64,000 nt of DNA from Microvirga terrae (lineage in GTDB: Bacteria > Pseudomonadota > Alphaproteobacteria > Rhizobiales > Beijerinckiaceae): NCBI RefSeq assembly GCF_013307435.2, contig NZ_CP102845.1, positions 4,214,001-4,278,000 on the forward strand, given 5' to 3'. A program made the translations under genes and the position numbers. The notes beneath the pieces were generated by a model. That model searched no databases. It saw only the letters and a program-made list of their open reading frames with translations, and was not told the origin of the DNA. Shown here in pieces: positions 45,746 through 54,904 of this stretch. Each line of letters begins with the position of its first letter. Within the stretch, counting starts at the first letter, position 1.

Positions 45746-47230
45746 ATGTCCAAGGCCGACAAGATCAAGGCTCGCGCCCCGCGCGGCTTTGCCGATCGCA
45801 CCCCTGCCGATCTTTCCGCCACCGAGCGCATGCTCGCGGCGATCCGCGATTCCTACGAACTCTACGGCTTCGAGGGCGTCGAGACGCCCTTCGTCGAGTA
45901 CACCGATGCCCTCGGCAAGTTCCTGCCGGATCAGGACCGACCCAACGAGGGCGTGTTCTCGTTCCAGGACGACGACGAGCAATGGCTGTCCCTGCGCTAC
46001 GACCTGACGGCACCGCTCGCCCGCTACGTGGCCGAGAACTTCGACGCGCTGCCCAAGCCCTATCGCAGCTACCGGGTCGGCTGGGTGTTCCGCAACGAGA
46101 AGCCGGGCCCCGGGCGCTTCCGCCAGTTCATGCAGTTCGACGCCGACACGGTCGGCGCCGCTTCCGTCGCGGCGGATGCCGAGATCTGCATGATGGCCGC
46201 CGACACGATGGAGAAGCTCGGGCTCAACCGGGGCGACTTCATCATCAAGATCAACAACCGCAAGGTTCTCGACGGCGTGCTCGAGGCCATCGGCCTCGGC
46301 GGCGAGGACAAGGCGGGCCAGCGCCTGACGGTGCTGCGCGCCATCGACAAGCTCGACCGTCTCGGCCCGGAAGGCGTGGGTCAGCTCCTCGGCGCCGGCC
46401 GCCGGGACGAGAGCGGCGACTTCACGAAAGGCGCGGGACTCGACCCAGACGCCATCGCCCGCGTGCTCGCGTTCACGGACGCCAAGGGTGCCGACAACGC
46501 GACCACGGTCGAGAACCTGCGCAGGGTCGTCGGCACCTCGGACCGCGGCTTGGAAGGCGCGAACGAGCTGGCGGAGATCGCCGCCCTGGTCGCCTCGTCC
46601 GGCTACGAGGACCGGGTGACGATCGACCCCTCGGTGGTACGCGGCCTGGAATACTATACGGGCCCGGTCTACGAGGCCGAGCTGACCTTCCAGGTCCAGG
46701 ACGAGGACGGGCGCCCCGTGCGCTTCGGATCGGTCGGCGGCGGCGGGCGCTATGACGGCCTCGTGGGCCGCTTCCGCTCCGAGCCGGTGCCGGCGACCGG
46801 CTTCTCCATCGGGGTCTCCCGCCTCCTCTCGGCCCTGCAGATGGTCGGGAGCCCCATCGTGTCCGGGGCCGAGAAGCCGGGACCGGTCGTGGTGCTCGTC
46901 ATGGACCGGGACCAGGTCGCCGCCTACCAGCGCATGGTCTCGACCCTGCGCCAGGCAGGTATCCGGGCCGAGCTTTATCTCGGCTCCTCGGGCATGAAGG
47001 CGCAGATGAAATATGCCGACCGGCGCCAGAGCCCCTGCGTGGTGATCCAGGGCTCCAACGAGCGCGAGCGCGGCGAGGTCGAGATCAAGGATCTCATCGA
47101 AGGCGCCAAGGCGGCCCAGGCCATCGCGTCGAACGAGGAGTGGAAGGCGGCCCGTCCGGCCCAGTTCTCCGTGCCCGAGGCGGATCTCGTCAGGGCGGTG
47201 CGCGAGGTTCTCGACCGCCACTTCGGATAA
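45746..47230 (+). CDS. hisS: Histidyl-tRNA synthetase
   Basis: HisS charges tRNA-His. The 494-residue class II enzyme has [11 protein letters not shown] at residues 84-94, where most bacteria have an RPEGTA-type motif. Motif 2 is [20 protein letters not shown], followed by FDADTVG; then come [14 protein letters not shown], the motif 3 region [13 protein letters not shown] and a C-terminal anticodon-binding domain. The RYDLT form is shared with eukaryotic-like HisRS and with an alphaproteobacterial lineage whose tRNA-His lacks the extra G-1. It heads a run that includes an unknown small protein, hisZ and hisG. Confidence 0.95.
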   Translation: MSKADKIKARAPRGFADRTPADLSATERMLAAIRDSYELYGFEGVETPFVEYTDALGKFLPDQDRPNEGVFSFQDDDEQWLSLRYDLTAPLARYVAENFDALPKPYRSYRVGWVFRNEKPGPGRFRQFMQFDADTVGAASVAADAEICMMAADTMEKLGLNRGDFIIKINNRKVLDGVLEAIGLGGEDKAGQRLTVLRAIDKLDRLGPEGVGQLLGAGRRDESGDFTKGAGLDPDAIARVLAFTDAKGADNATTVENLRRVVGTSDRGLEGANELAEIAALVASSGYEDRVTIDPSVVRGLEYYTGPVYEAELTFQVQDEDGRPVRFGSVGGGGRYDGLVGRFRSEPVPATGFSIGVSRLLSALQMVGSPIVSGAEKPGPVVVLVMDRDQVAAYQRMVSTLRQAGIRAELYLGSSGMKAQMKYADRRQSPCVVIQGSNERERGEVEIKDLIEGAKAAQAIASNEEWKAARPAQFSVPEADLVRAVREVLDRHFG

Positions 47231-47282
47231 GCTTGGCCTTTCGGGAACCCCTGTGGTTTCATAGGGGTTGTCTCCCAAGCTT
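47229..47282 (+). terminator. Nested inverted repeat after hisS
   Basis: Outer arms AAGCTTGG / CCAAGCTT (47229-47236, 47275-47282) enclose inner arms AACCCCT / AGGGGTT (47246-47252, 47263-47269). It starts in the hisS stop codon and ends before the ribosome-binding site of the next gene. It may attenuate or terminate transcription between them, or stabilise the hisS message. Confidence 0.45.
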
Positions 47283-47300
47283 GACCATCAGGAGATGAAG

Positions 47301-47744
47301 ATGCCGAAGAACAAGGACAAGAAGAACACCGCGAAAGCGAAGAAGGGTTCAGACAAGAGCGCCGGTGCGAAACTGGCAAAGACGGCCAAGAAGTCCGGCC
47401 TCATGGATCTGATCAATACGAATCTCGGCCGCGAGATTCTGGCCGACGCTCTGATCGCCGCCGCCGGCGCCGCTGCCGCCGCCCTGACCAAGACCCGCAC
47501 GGCCAAGAAGGCCGGCGCCGCCGTGGCCGATGCCGGCTCGCAGGGCGTCGACCTGACCCAGACGGCGGCAGGGGCCGTCGCGGGCGTGGTCACGGAGGCC
47601 GCCCGCCACTTCCTGCCCGCCAGCCTCGTCGGCGACGAAGGGGACGAGCAGGAGCCCAAGAAGGTCAAATACGTCCAGCGCTCCAGCGGCACCAGCAAGA
47701 GCCGGACCACCAAGGCGAAGACCGACACCGCCGGGAAGCAGTAA
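47301..47744 (+). CDS. Basic alanine-rich protein of unknown function
   Basis: I do not recognise this 147-residue protein. It begins with about 35 residues dominated by lysine (MPKNKDKKNTAKAKKGSDKS). A possibly helical alanine-rich middle follows (LADALIAAAGAAAAALT, then AGAAVADAGSQGVDL), and it ends with another lysine/threonine-rich tail. The charge pattern suggests nucleic-acid or membrane-surface binding; lysine-rich H1-like proteins are one comparison. The ATG at 47301 is favoured by GGAG six bases upstream; an ATG at 47295 is the alternative. It lies between hisS and hisZ, on the same strand. Confidence 0.7.
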   Translation: MPKNKDKKNTAKAKKGSDKSAGAKLAKTAKKSGLMDLINTNLGREILADALIAAAGAAAAALTKTRTAKKAGAAVADAGSQGVDLTQTAAGAVAGVVTEAARHFLPASLVGDEGDEQEPKKVKYVQRSSGTSKSRTTKAKTDTAGKQ

Positions 47745-47770
47745 GCCCTGGGCCGCCGCGGACCTCATCC

Positions 47771-47800
47771 CGTCATGGCCGGCCCTGTGCCGGCCATTCC
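47771..47800. repeat. Bipartite palindromic repeat, half copy
   Basis: Only the first hairpin (CGTCATGGCCGG / CCGGCCAT) is present, 26 bases past the stop of the basic-protein gene. Confidence 0.65.
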
Positions 47801-47930
47801 TGTTGGTTGGAGAGAAGCCTACTTCGCATTGGGATCTTCACCTGAGCATTCACCCTTCCCGTCGAAAACAATCGCCTTCCCGGCGCGGCATTGCTAGAGA
47901 GCTTGCCGACACAAGGATTGGGCGAAGCGA

Positions 47931-49025
47931 GTGACGGAGACGGATGCCATTGTCGCGCTGATCGCGCTCTTCGAGCGCGAAGGCTATGCGCGGATCGAGC
48001 CGCCGGTGCTGCAGCCGGCGGACGTGTTCATCGACTTGTCCGGCGAGGATATCCGGCGCCGCATGTTCGTGACGCAGGACGCCTCGGGGGCGGAACTATG
48101 TCTGCGGCCCGAATACACGATCCCGGTCTGCCTTCAGCACCTCTTCCACCATGGCGCCCAGCCCTCCGGCTATTCCTATGGCGGCCCGGTCTTCCGGATG
48201 CGGTCGGGTGAAAGCGGCGAGTTCCTGCAGGCGGGGCTCGAATCCATCGGCCGGACGGATGTCTCGGCCGTCGATGCGGAAATCCTCGCCCTGGCCCTGG
48301 ACGGGCTCAAGCAGTTCGGCGGCCCCGCCCCCGTGGTCAAGCTGGGCGACATGGGGCTTCTGCATGCGCTGATCGATGCCCTGGGGGTCGCGCCGGCCGC
48401 CAAGCGCCGAGTGATCCGCGCCATCGTGTCGGGACAGGGGCTGGCGAGCCTCGGCGAGCCCGACGGACCGGGGGCCCAGGAGCATGCGGGGCTGCTCGCG
48501 GCCATCGAGGGGCAGGCTCCCCAAGCGGCCAAGTCCTTCGTGGAGGACATCCTGTCGATCGCCGGGATCGCCCGGGTCGGCGGGCGCAGCGCGGGCGAGA
48601 TCGCCGAGCGCTTCCTGGCCCGCGCCGCGAACCGGACCGGCCTGGCCGAGGAGGCGCGGCAGATCCTGGAGCGCTATCTCGCCGTTGCGGGCGATCCGGA
48701 CCACGCGGCTCATGCGGTCAGGAGCCTCGCCAGAGAGGCAGGCCTCGATCTCAACGGCGCGCTCGCGACCTTCGAGGAGCGCACCGGCTTCATGGCCGCG
48801 CGCGGGCTCGACGTGAGCGCCTTCTCCTTTTCCGCGACCTTCGCGCGCAATCTCGATTACTACACGGGGTTCATCTTCGAAGTGCAGGATCCGCGCCGCG
48901 GCGACGGCAAGCCCGTGGTGGGCGGTGGCCGCTACGACCGCCTGCTCGAACATCTGGGAGCCGAAGCCCCGATCCCGGCGGTGGGCTGCTCGTTCTGGCT
49001 CGACCGTATCGTGGGAACACCCTGA
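47931..49025 (+). CDS. hisZ: ATP phosphoribosyltransferase regulatory subunit
   Basis: HisZ is a HisRS-like protein that activates the short-form HisG and confers histidine feedback control. The 364-residue protein has the class II synthetase fold (LCLRPEYTIPVCL, FEVQDPRRGDGKP, VGGGRYDRLLEHLG) but no anticodon-binding domain, so it is not a second HisRS. The start is a GTG. Its stop codon shares one base with the hisG ATG, consistent with balanced production of the two subunits. Confidence 0.93.
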   Translation: MTETDAIVALIALFEREGYARIEPPVLQPADVFIDLSGEDIRRRMFVTQDASGAELCLRPEYTIPVCLQHLFHHGAQPSGYSYGGPVFRMRSGESGEFLQAGLESIGRTDVSAVDAEILALALDGLKQFGGPAPVVKLGDMGLLHALIDALGVAPAAKRRVIRAIVSGQGLASLGEPDGPGAQEHAGLLAAIEGQAPQAAKSFVEDILSIAGIARVGGRSAGEIAERFLARAANRTGLAEEARQILERYLAVAGDPDHAAHAVRSLAREAGLDLNGALATFEERTGFMAARGLDVSAFSFSATFARNLDYYTGFIFEVQDPRRGDGKPVVGGGRYDRLLEHLGAEAPIPAVGCSFWLDRIVGTP

Positions 49026-49999
49026 TGACCGACTCGCCTCTCATCCTGGCCGTTCCCTCCAAGGGACGACTGCAGGAGAACGCCGCCGCGTTCTTCGCCC
49101 GCGCCGGCCTCGTCTTCACCCAATCCCGCGGGGCGCGCGACTACCGCGGCACGCTCGCGGGCGTTCCGGACGTCGAGGTCGCGTTCCTGTCGGCGTCCGA
49201 GATCGTGAGCCAGCTCGCCAGCGGCACCGCCCATCTCGGCATCACCGGCGAGGATCTGATCCGCGAGCAGATCGCCGACGCGGACGAGGCGGTCGAATTG
49301 CTCACCCCGCTCGGCTTCGGCCATGCCAACGTGGTCGTCGCCGTCCCGCAGGCCTGGATCGACGTGCGCACCATGGCCGACCTCGACGAGGTGGCGGCCG
49401 ATCTACGCGCGCGCCACGGCGACAAGATGCGGGTGGCGACCAAATACGTGAACCTCACCCGCCGCTTCTTCGCCGAGAAGGGCGTGGCGGACTACCGGAT
49501 CGTCGAGAGCCTCGGCGCCACCGAGGGCGCGCCGGGCGCGGGCTCCGCGGAGCTGATCGTCGACATCACCACGACCGGCGCGACGCTGGCCGCCAATGCC
49601 CTCAAAATCCTGGACGACGGCGTGATGCTGCGCTCGGAGGCCAATCTGGTGGCCGCGACCCGCGCCCCCTGGACGGACCGGGCCCGAGCCGCGGCCACGG
49701 CCGTGCTGACGCGCATCGCCGCCGAGGAAGAGGCCAGGACGAGCCGCGAGGTGCGGGCGGCGCTCGACCCGGCCCGAAGCGCAGCGCTCGTGGCGCTGAC
49801 CAAGAACCACGGAGCGTCCCTCCCCTATGGCAACGCTCTCGGCCGCGAGGTCGTGCTGCATTGCCGGGCCGCGACGGTGTTCGAGATCGTGGCGGCCCTC
49901 CAGGGCATCGGCGCGCAGGACATCTCGGTTCGGGCGTTCGACTATCTGTTCCGTCCGACCAACGCTCTTACCGAGCGCCTCCTGCGGCGAATTGGCTGA
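49025..49999 (+). CDS. hisG: ATP phosphoribosyltransferase catalytic subunit
   Basis: HisG condenses ATP with PRPP, the first step of histidine synthesis. The 324-residue protein has AVPSKGRLQENAAAFF at the start, GITGEDLI, and the PRPP-binding motif ELIVDITTTGATLAAN. It is longer than the roughly 210-residue short forms of other bacteria, as seen in Rhizobiales members of the short subfamily. The extra part includes VFEIVAALQGIGAQDISV, which faintly resembles the regulatory domain of long-form HisG. HisZ is encoded directly upstream with a one-base overlap. Confidence 0.93.
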   Translation: MTDSPLILAVPSKGRLQENAAAFFARAGLVFTQSRGARDYRGTLAGVPDVEVAFLSASEIVSQLASGTAHLGITGEDLIREQIADADEAVELLTPLGFGHANVVVAVPQAWIDVRTMADLDEVAADLRARHGDKMRVATKYVNLTRRFFAEKGVADYRIVESLGATEGAPGAGSAELIVDITTTGATLAANALKILDDGVMLRSEANLVAATRAPWTDRARAAATAVLTRIAAEEEARTSREVRAALDPARSAALVALTKNHGASLPYGNALGREVVLHCRAATVFEIVAALQGIGAQDISVRAFDYLFRPTNALTERLLRRIG

Positions 50000-50101
50000 G
50001 GCGTGTTTCCTCACGTATGGATAGGACAACATCACCTTGGGCGTTGCCTCGGGGCTCAAGGCCTCCTATGGTCCGGGCGTTTTTTGCGTGAAGAGGTTCC
50101 G

Positions 50102-50584
50102 ATGAACGCACTTCGACTTGCGACATTCGTGGTGGCTCTCGCCGCCGTCTCGGGAGCTCATGCCCAGTCGGCAGGGACGACCCTTGGCCGGCCGGTCGGC
50201 CCGACGCGCCAAGTGGATCCCAAGGTCCCGCAGCCGGGAGACGGCGGCAAGATCTTCCCCCTGAACTCCTCCTGGGTGGCCGTCAGCCTGAACGGCAAGC
50301 CGTTCACTGGAGAGCGTCCGAGCTTCAAGCTCGACGACCAGCTTCGGGCCACAGGCTTCAGCGGCTGCAACACCTATGCGACGGCGGCCTATCCCCTGCG
50401 CGAGCAGGGACTGGCCGTCGGGCCCTTCGCCCTGACGAAGAAGAGCTGCGACAAAACCACCATGGCGATCGAGCAGGCCTTCCTGGTAGCGCTCCGCTCC
50501 TCCGGCAAGTGGGACATCCAGGGCCGCAACCTGATCATCCAGACCCAGAACGGCGGCCAGCTGGTCCTGGAGCGCTCGCTCTAA
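50102..50584 (+). CDS. Exported META-domain protein
   Basis: The 160-residue protein has a signal peptide (LATFVVALAAVSGAHAQS) and a META/HslJ-type domain with FKLDDQLRATGFSGCNTY. The two cysteines lie in SGCN and KSCD. Family members are periplasmic or lipid-anchored stress proteins of uncertain function (HslJ is linked to heat and antibiotic resistance). The ATG at 50102 follows GAGG, and a strong terminator follows the gene. Confidence 0.85.
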   Translation: MNALRLATFVVALAAVSGAHAQSAGTTLGRPVGPTRQVDPKVPQPGDGGKIFPLNSSWVAVSLNGKPFTGERPSFKLDDQLRATGFSGCNTYATAAYPLREQGLAVGPFALTKKSCDKTTMAIEQAFLVALRSSGKWDIQGRNLIIQTQNGGQLVLERSL

Positions 50585-50603
50585 CCTGTTGCCGGGCGAG
50601 AAT

Positions 50604-50638
50604 GAAAAAGGCCGGCGTCGCGCCGGCCTTTTTCGTTT
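50604..50638 (+). terminator. Rho-independent terminator
   Basis: AAAAAGGCCGGCG and CGCCGGCCTTTTT form a perfect stem with a three-base loop, followed by CGTTTT. It ends the META-domain gene 20 bases after its stop, and the A/T arms may let it work in both directions for the convergent ABC gene. Confidence 0.9.
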
Positions 50639-50663
50639 TGCTCGCCGGGAATGCCACCGACGG

Positions 50664-50753
50664 CGCCATGGCCGGGCCTGTCCCGGCCATCCCGATCCTG
50701 TGAAGCGCGGCGCTTCTCCGTTCGGGATCACCGGCACAGCGCCGGTGATGACG
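50664..50753. repeat. Bipartite palindromic repeat, copy 6
   Basis: The clearest full copy. The first hairpin is ATGGCCGGG / CCCGGCCAT, a third small palindrome GAAGCGC-G-GCGCTTC sits in the middle, and the last hairpin is ATCACCGGC / GCCGGTGAT. It lies between two convergent genes. Confidence 0.85.
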
Positions 50754-50761
50754 GAGAGGGT

Positions 50762-52858
50762 CTATTCCGCAGGTTCGGCCTGGCGCAGATCGACCGGAGT
50801 CGAGAGGCCGCCATCCGACTTCTTCATGTCGATCCGGCGATCGTGATAGGCGGCCAGCGTGGAGCGATGGCCGATGGACACCACCGTCGTGTTCGGCAGC
50901 TTGTCCTTGATGATCCGGTAGATCTCGCCCTCCGTGGGCTCGTCGAGCGCGGCGGTCGCCTCGTCGAGGAACAGCCAGTCGGGCTTGGCGAGAAGCGCCC
51001 GGGCGACGGCGAGGCGCTGCTGCTCGCCGAGCGACAGGGTCTGGGCCCAGTTGCGGTCGTCGTCGAGACGCTCGGCGATCTGCGGCAGCCGGGCCGAGCG
51101 CAAAGCCTCGGCGATCTGGATGTCGTCATAGGCGTCCGCCCGGCTGGGGTAGGTCACAGCCTCACGCAGGGTCCCGATGGGAATGTACGGCCGCTGCGGC
51201 AGGAGCATCATGGTCTGCCCTTCGGGGACCAGCACCTGCCCCTCGCCGAAGGGCCAGATGCCCGCGATGGCGCGGAACAGGGTGGACTTGCCGGAGCCCG
51301 ACGGCCCGGTCATCAGGGTACGCTCGCCCGGATGGAAGGCCAGCTCGTCCGTATGCATGAGAGCGCTGCCGTCGGGCAGCCGCACGTCAAGGTCGTTCAG
51401 GCGCAGGTCCCGTCCGGGCGCTTCGGCGACGGCCAGCTTGCTCTCGCCCCCGACGCGCTGGGCCGATGCGATTGCGCCCTCGAAGGTGGTGAGACGGTCG
51501 AGCACGGCCTTGTAGTCGGCGAGCGTCGTATAGATCGTGATGAAGTAGGTCAGCGCCGACTCCACCCGCGAGAACGCGCCGACCACCTGCTGCATCTGGC
51601 CGAGGGAGATCTTGCCGATGAAGTAATACGGCGCGGTCAGGATGTAGGGCACCACCACGTTGGCCTGGAAATAGGCCGACGTGAAGGTGTTGAGCTTGAT
51701 GAGGCGGAACACGATCCGCATGTAGTTGTCGACGATCTGACCGAACCGCCGGCCGAGGCCTTCCCGCTCGGCGGTCTCGCCGGACAGGAGCGCGACCTGT
51801 TCCGTGTATTCGCGCAGGCGTGCCAGCGAGAAGCGGTAATTCGCCTCCACGCGCTCCTGTTCGAAGTTGAGCGCGATCAGCGGCCGTCCGATGAGATGGG
51901 TCACCCAGGTGCCGAGGATCGCATAGGCGGCGCAGACCCAGACCAGCAGACCCGGCACTTCCACGCTCGTCCCCGGGAAGGTGAAGCCGGCCGAGATCGT
52001 CCAGAGGATCGCCACGAAGGACACCAGGGTCGCGGCCTGGTTCATCAGGCCGACGGACAGGGAATAGGTGCTCTCGACGAACTTGCGCAGGTCCTCCGAG
52101 ATGCGCTGGTCCGGGTTGTCCGCGCCGCGGCCCATGATCTGCATCCGGTAATGCGTCCCGTCGCCGAGCCACTCGCGAAGATAGTAGGTGTTGAGAAAGG
52201 CTCGCCAGCGGATGGACAGCACGTTCTGCAGCAGCACCTCGGTCAGGGCCATGGCCACGAACACAGCCGCCAGCGGCGTGAAGATGACGAAGAGCTGATA
52301 CCAGAAGGCTGCTGCATCCTTCGCTTCGAGCGCATTGAACATGTCGCGCGAGAAGAAGCTGAGGCGGACGTTCAGCGCGACCTGGGCGAGGTTGATGGCG
52401 ATGAGGATCCCGATCATCGCGATGCCGATGGTGCCCTCCCGGGCCCGCACGAGGCCGAGGAAGGGAATGCGGATGACGCTGTCGGCCTGCGAGTCGAGAT
52501 AAAGGTCGGTGATGCGGCAGATGGTGCGCACGACCGGAACGTAGGACAGGCCGTAGATGATCGCCCCGAAGGCCGTCGCGCCCAGCGCCGCGGAGGGCGG
52601 CGGCACGTATCCGGTATAATCGCCCGTGATCAGGCCCGTGGCGGCGCCGACCACCAGCGCCACCAGCACCAGATGGGTCGCCGCAATCATCACGACGAAG
52701 ATCCGCAGGAAGGTCGGGATGTTCCGCCCTGCGAACACGATCCCGGCCAGGACGAGGCTCGAGAGGGGCAGATAGAACGGAACTCCAGCCGCCCCGGACA
52801 GGGAAGCCAGCAGAACGGCCAATCCTACGACTGCCAGCGCAACGCTCGCCTTGATCAT
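50762..52858 (-). CDS. ABC transporter with fused membrane and ATPase domains, YddA/Rv1819c type
   Basis: This 698-residue inner-membrane protein has two to three N-terminal hydrophobic helices, an SbmA/BacA-like six-helix domain (about 190-480) and a C-terminal ATPase. The ATPase has Walker A GPSGSGKST, signature LSLGEQQRLAVARAL, Walker B WLFLDEATAALDE and the switch histidine in VVSIGHR. Relatives include E. coli YddA and mycobacterial Rv1819c, which takes up hydrophilic compounds such as cobalamin and bleomycin. The direction and substrate here are unknown. The ATG at 52858 is chosen because CAGGAG lies six bases upstream. It is divergent from metN. Confidence 0.87.
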   Translation of the reverse strand: MIKASVALAVVGLAVLLASLSGAAGVPFYLPLSSLVLAGIVFAGRNIPTFLRIFVVMIAATHLVLVALVVGAATGLITGDYTGYVPPPSAALGATAFGAIIYGLSYVPVVRTICRITDLYLDSQADSVIRIPFLGLVRAREGTIGIAMIGILIAINLAQVALNVRLSFFSRDMFNALEAKDAAAFWYQLFVIFTPLAAVFVAMALTEVLLQNVLSIRWRAFLNTYYLREWLGDGTHYRMQIMGRGADNPDQRISEDLRKFVESTYSLSVGLMNQAATLVSFVAILWTISAGFTFPGTSVEVPGLLVWVCAAYAILGTWVTHLIGRPLIALNFEQERVEANYRFSLARLREYTEQVALLSGETAEREGLGRRFGQIVDNYMRIVFRLIKLNTFTSAYFQANVVVPYILTAPYYFIGKISLGQMQQVVGAFSRVESALTYFITIYTTLADYKAVLDRLTTFEGAIASAQRVGGESKLAVAEAPGRDLRLNDLDVRLPDGSALMHTDELAFHPGERTLMTGPSGSGKSTLFRAIAGIWPFGEGQVLVPEGQTMMLLPQRPYIPIGTLREAVTYPSRADAYDDIQIAEALRSARLPQIAERLDDDRNWAQTLSLGEQQRLAVARALLAKPDWLFLDEATAALDEPTEGEIYRIIKDKLPNTTVVSIGHRSTLAAYHDRRIDMKKSDGGLSTPVDLRQAEPAE

Positions 52859-53066
52859 ACACATCTCCTGCCGAGATCCCGTTCCCGGCTCCGTGGATAT
52901 CCGAGAAGCCGGATCAATCGGGCTTGTGGCGAAAGAAAGGAGGAACTTCCCTTCTCTCCATGCGATAGCAGCCTTGTGAGAAGTGCAACAGGCACATAAA
53001 TGGCCAATCGCGTTCGGCAAAAACGGATCGTCCTGTTTAACGAACGAAACAATTGACTTAGAGAAC

Positions 53067-53096
53067 GGGATGTTTCATGTGTCATTTCGACATCCC
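53067..53096 (+). other. Hairpin in the metN leader
   Basis: GGGATGT and ACATCCC flank a 16-base loop 25 bases before the metN ATG. It could be an operator or leader hairpin. It does not match the SAM-II riboswitch pattern. Confidence 0.3.
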
Positions 53097-53120
53097 CGAC
53101 GTCACTGCAAAGGCGACTTT

Positions 53121-54215
53121 ATGAACGCCCCTCTCGGCTATCTCGGCAGCCAGACTGCCCAGCGCCTGATCCCGGCGGAGCCCATCGTGCGCCTGGAGAA
53201 GGTGTCGAAGACGTTTCCCGGACGGGACGGCCAGCCCGTCACGGCCCTTCGTGAGATCAACCTCGCCGTCCCCCAGGGCTCGATCCTCGGCGTCATCGGC
53301 CGTTCGGGCGCCGGCAAGTCGACCCTGATCCGCCTGGTGAACGGACTCGAGAAGCCCTCCTCCGGCAAGGTGATCGTCGACGGCGCCGACATCGCAGCCC
53401 TGCCCGAAGCCGCGCTTCGTCATGCGCGTCGCTCGATCGGCATGATCTTCCAGCACTTCAACCTGCTCTCCTCGCGCACGGCGGCTCAGAACATCGCCCT
53501 GCCGCTGGAGGTCGCCGGCTATGACAAGGCCGAGATCCGGACCCGCGTCGAGGAGCTTCTGGCTCTCGTCGGCCTCTCGGACAAGCGCAACCGCTATCCG
53601 TCCGAACTCTCCGGCGGCCAGAAGCAGCGCGTCGGCATCGCCCGCGCGCTCGCCACCAAGCCCAAGGTTCTCCTGTCGGACGAGGCGACTTCGGCGCTCG
53701 ACCCGGAGACCACCCGGTCGATTCTCGATCTGCTCGGCCGCATCAACGACGAGCTCGGCCTGACCATCCTGCTCATCACCCACGAGATGGCGGTGATCCG
53801 CAACATCGCCCGCGAGGTCGCGGTGATCGAAGGCGGGCGCATCGTCGAGCAGGGCGACGTGTTCGAGGTCTTCACCCGGCCGCAGCACGAGGTGACCCGC
53901 TCGTTTCTCGCCGACGAGTCCGGCCGCGCCCTGCCGCCCTACGTGCAGAGCAGGCTCCGGCCCGAGGCGACGCCCGGCAGTCAGGCCGTGGTGCGCATCG
54001 GCTTCCGCGGCCCCCATGCGACGGATCCGGTCCTCGCGCGGCTCGCCCGCGATCTCGACATCGAGACCAACATCCTGTCGGGCTCCGTCGACGAGATAGC
54101 AGGCCGCCCGTTCGGCACCCTCGTGGTCGGCGTGCCCGAGCAATCGCTTGCCACCACCCTCGACTTTCTGAACAAGCACGGTCTCGACACGGAGGTCCTC
54201 GGCCATGTCGCCTGA
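53121..54215 (+). CDS. metN: Methionine ABC transporter ATP-binding protein
   Basis: MetN powers methionine import. The 364-residue protein has Walker [10 protein letters not shown], signature [15 protein letters not shown], Walker [13 protein letters not shown] and a C-terminal NIL domain (last 80 residues, beginning VVRIGFRG). In E. coli MetN the C-terminal domain binds methionine and inhibits transport. The ATG at 53121 gives the family start; the longer open frame has no similarity. It overlaps metI by 11 bases. Confidence 0.95.
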   Translation: MNAPLGYLGSQTAQRLIPAEPIVRLEKVSKTFPGRDGQPVTALREINLAVPQGSILGVIGRSGAGKSTLIRLVNGLEKPSSGKVIVDGADIAALPEAALRHARRSIGMIFQHFNLLSSRTAAQNIALPLEVAGYDKAEIRTRVEELLALVGLSDKRNRYPSELSGGQKQRVGIARALATKPKVLLSDEATSALDPETTRSILDLLGRINDELGLTILLITHEMAVIRNIAREVAVIEGGRIVEQGDVFEVFTRPQHEVTRSFLADESGRALPPYVQSRLRPEATPGSQAVVRIGFRGPHATDPVLARLARDLDIETNILSGSVDEIAGRPFGTLVVGVPEQSLATTLDFLNKHGLDTEVLGHVA

Positions 54216-54870
54216 GATGATCCGCCTCATCGCCAATTCCACGGGCGAAACCCTCTACATGGTCGCCGTCTCGGCGCTGATCGCCACGCTCTTCGGCCTG
54301 CCGCTCGGCGTGTTCCTCGCCACATCGGGCAAAGGCGAATTGTTCGCCGCCCCCTGGGTCAACCGGGTGCTCGGCGTCATCGTCAACGCCACGCGCTCGA
54401 CCCCCTTCATTATTCTCGTCGTGGCCATCATCCCGTTCACGCGCCTGATCGCCGGCACCTCCATCGGGACGAACGCCGCCATCGTGCCGCTGACGATCGC
54501 CGCGACGCCCTTCATCGCACGCCTCATCGAGGGCGCGATCCGCGAGGTAGACCAGGGCCTGATCGAGGCCGCGCGCGCCTTCGGCGCGAGCCCGATCCAG
54601 ATCGTGCGCAAGGTGCTGATCCCCGAAGCGCTGCCCGGCATCGTTCTCGGCCTGACGCTGGCCGTCGTGTCGCTGCTGGGCTTCTCGGCCATGGTCGGCG
54701 CCGTCGGCGGCGGCGGCCTGGGCGATCTCGGCATCCGCTACGGCTATCAGCGCTTCATGCCGGAGATGATGCTCGCGGTCGTGGTCGTGCTCATCGTGCT
54801 GGTCCAGGCGGTGCAGAGCATCGGCGACCGCCTCGCACGCCACCTCAACAAGCGCATCCGCCACGCCTGA
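54205..54870 (+). CDS. metI: Methionine ABC transporter permease
   Basis: MetI is the inner-membrane channel subunit. The 221-residue protein has five hydrophobic helices and the ATPase-contact loop [25 protein letters not shown]. It overlaps metN by 11 bases and is followed after 34 bases by metQ. Confidence 0.95.
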   Translation: MSPEMIRLIANSTGETLYMVAVSALIATLFGLPLGVFLATSGKGELFAAPWVNRVLGVIVNATRSTPFIILVVAIIPFTRLIAGTSIGTNAAIVPLTIAATPFIARLIEGAIREVDQGLIEAARAFGASPIQIVRKVLIPEALPGIVLGLTLAVVSLLGFSAMVGAVGGGGLGDLGIRYGYQRFMPEMMLAVVVVLIVLVQAVQSIGDRLARHLNKRIRHA

Positions 54871-54904
54871 TCATCAACCAAAACATCGCACAAGGAGTCA
54901 CCCG

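Noticed and set aside
47931..49025. Second histidyl-tRNA synthetase
   Set aside because: It has the HisRS fold but lacks the anticodon-binding domain and directly precedes hisG, which is the hallmark of HisZ.
52990..53120. SAM-responsive riboswitch in front of metN
   Set aside because: The leader lacks the conserved pairing and loop sequences of SAM-I and SAM-II. Only a simple hairpin at 53067-53096 is visible.
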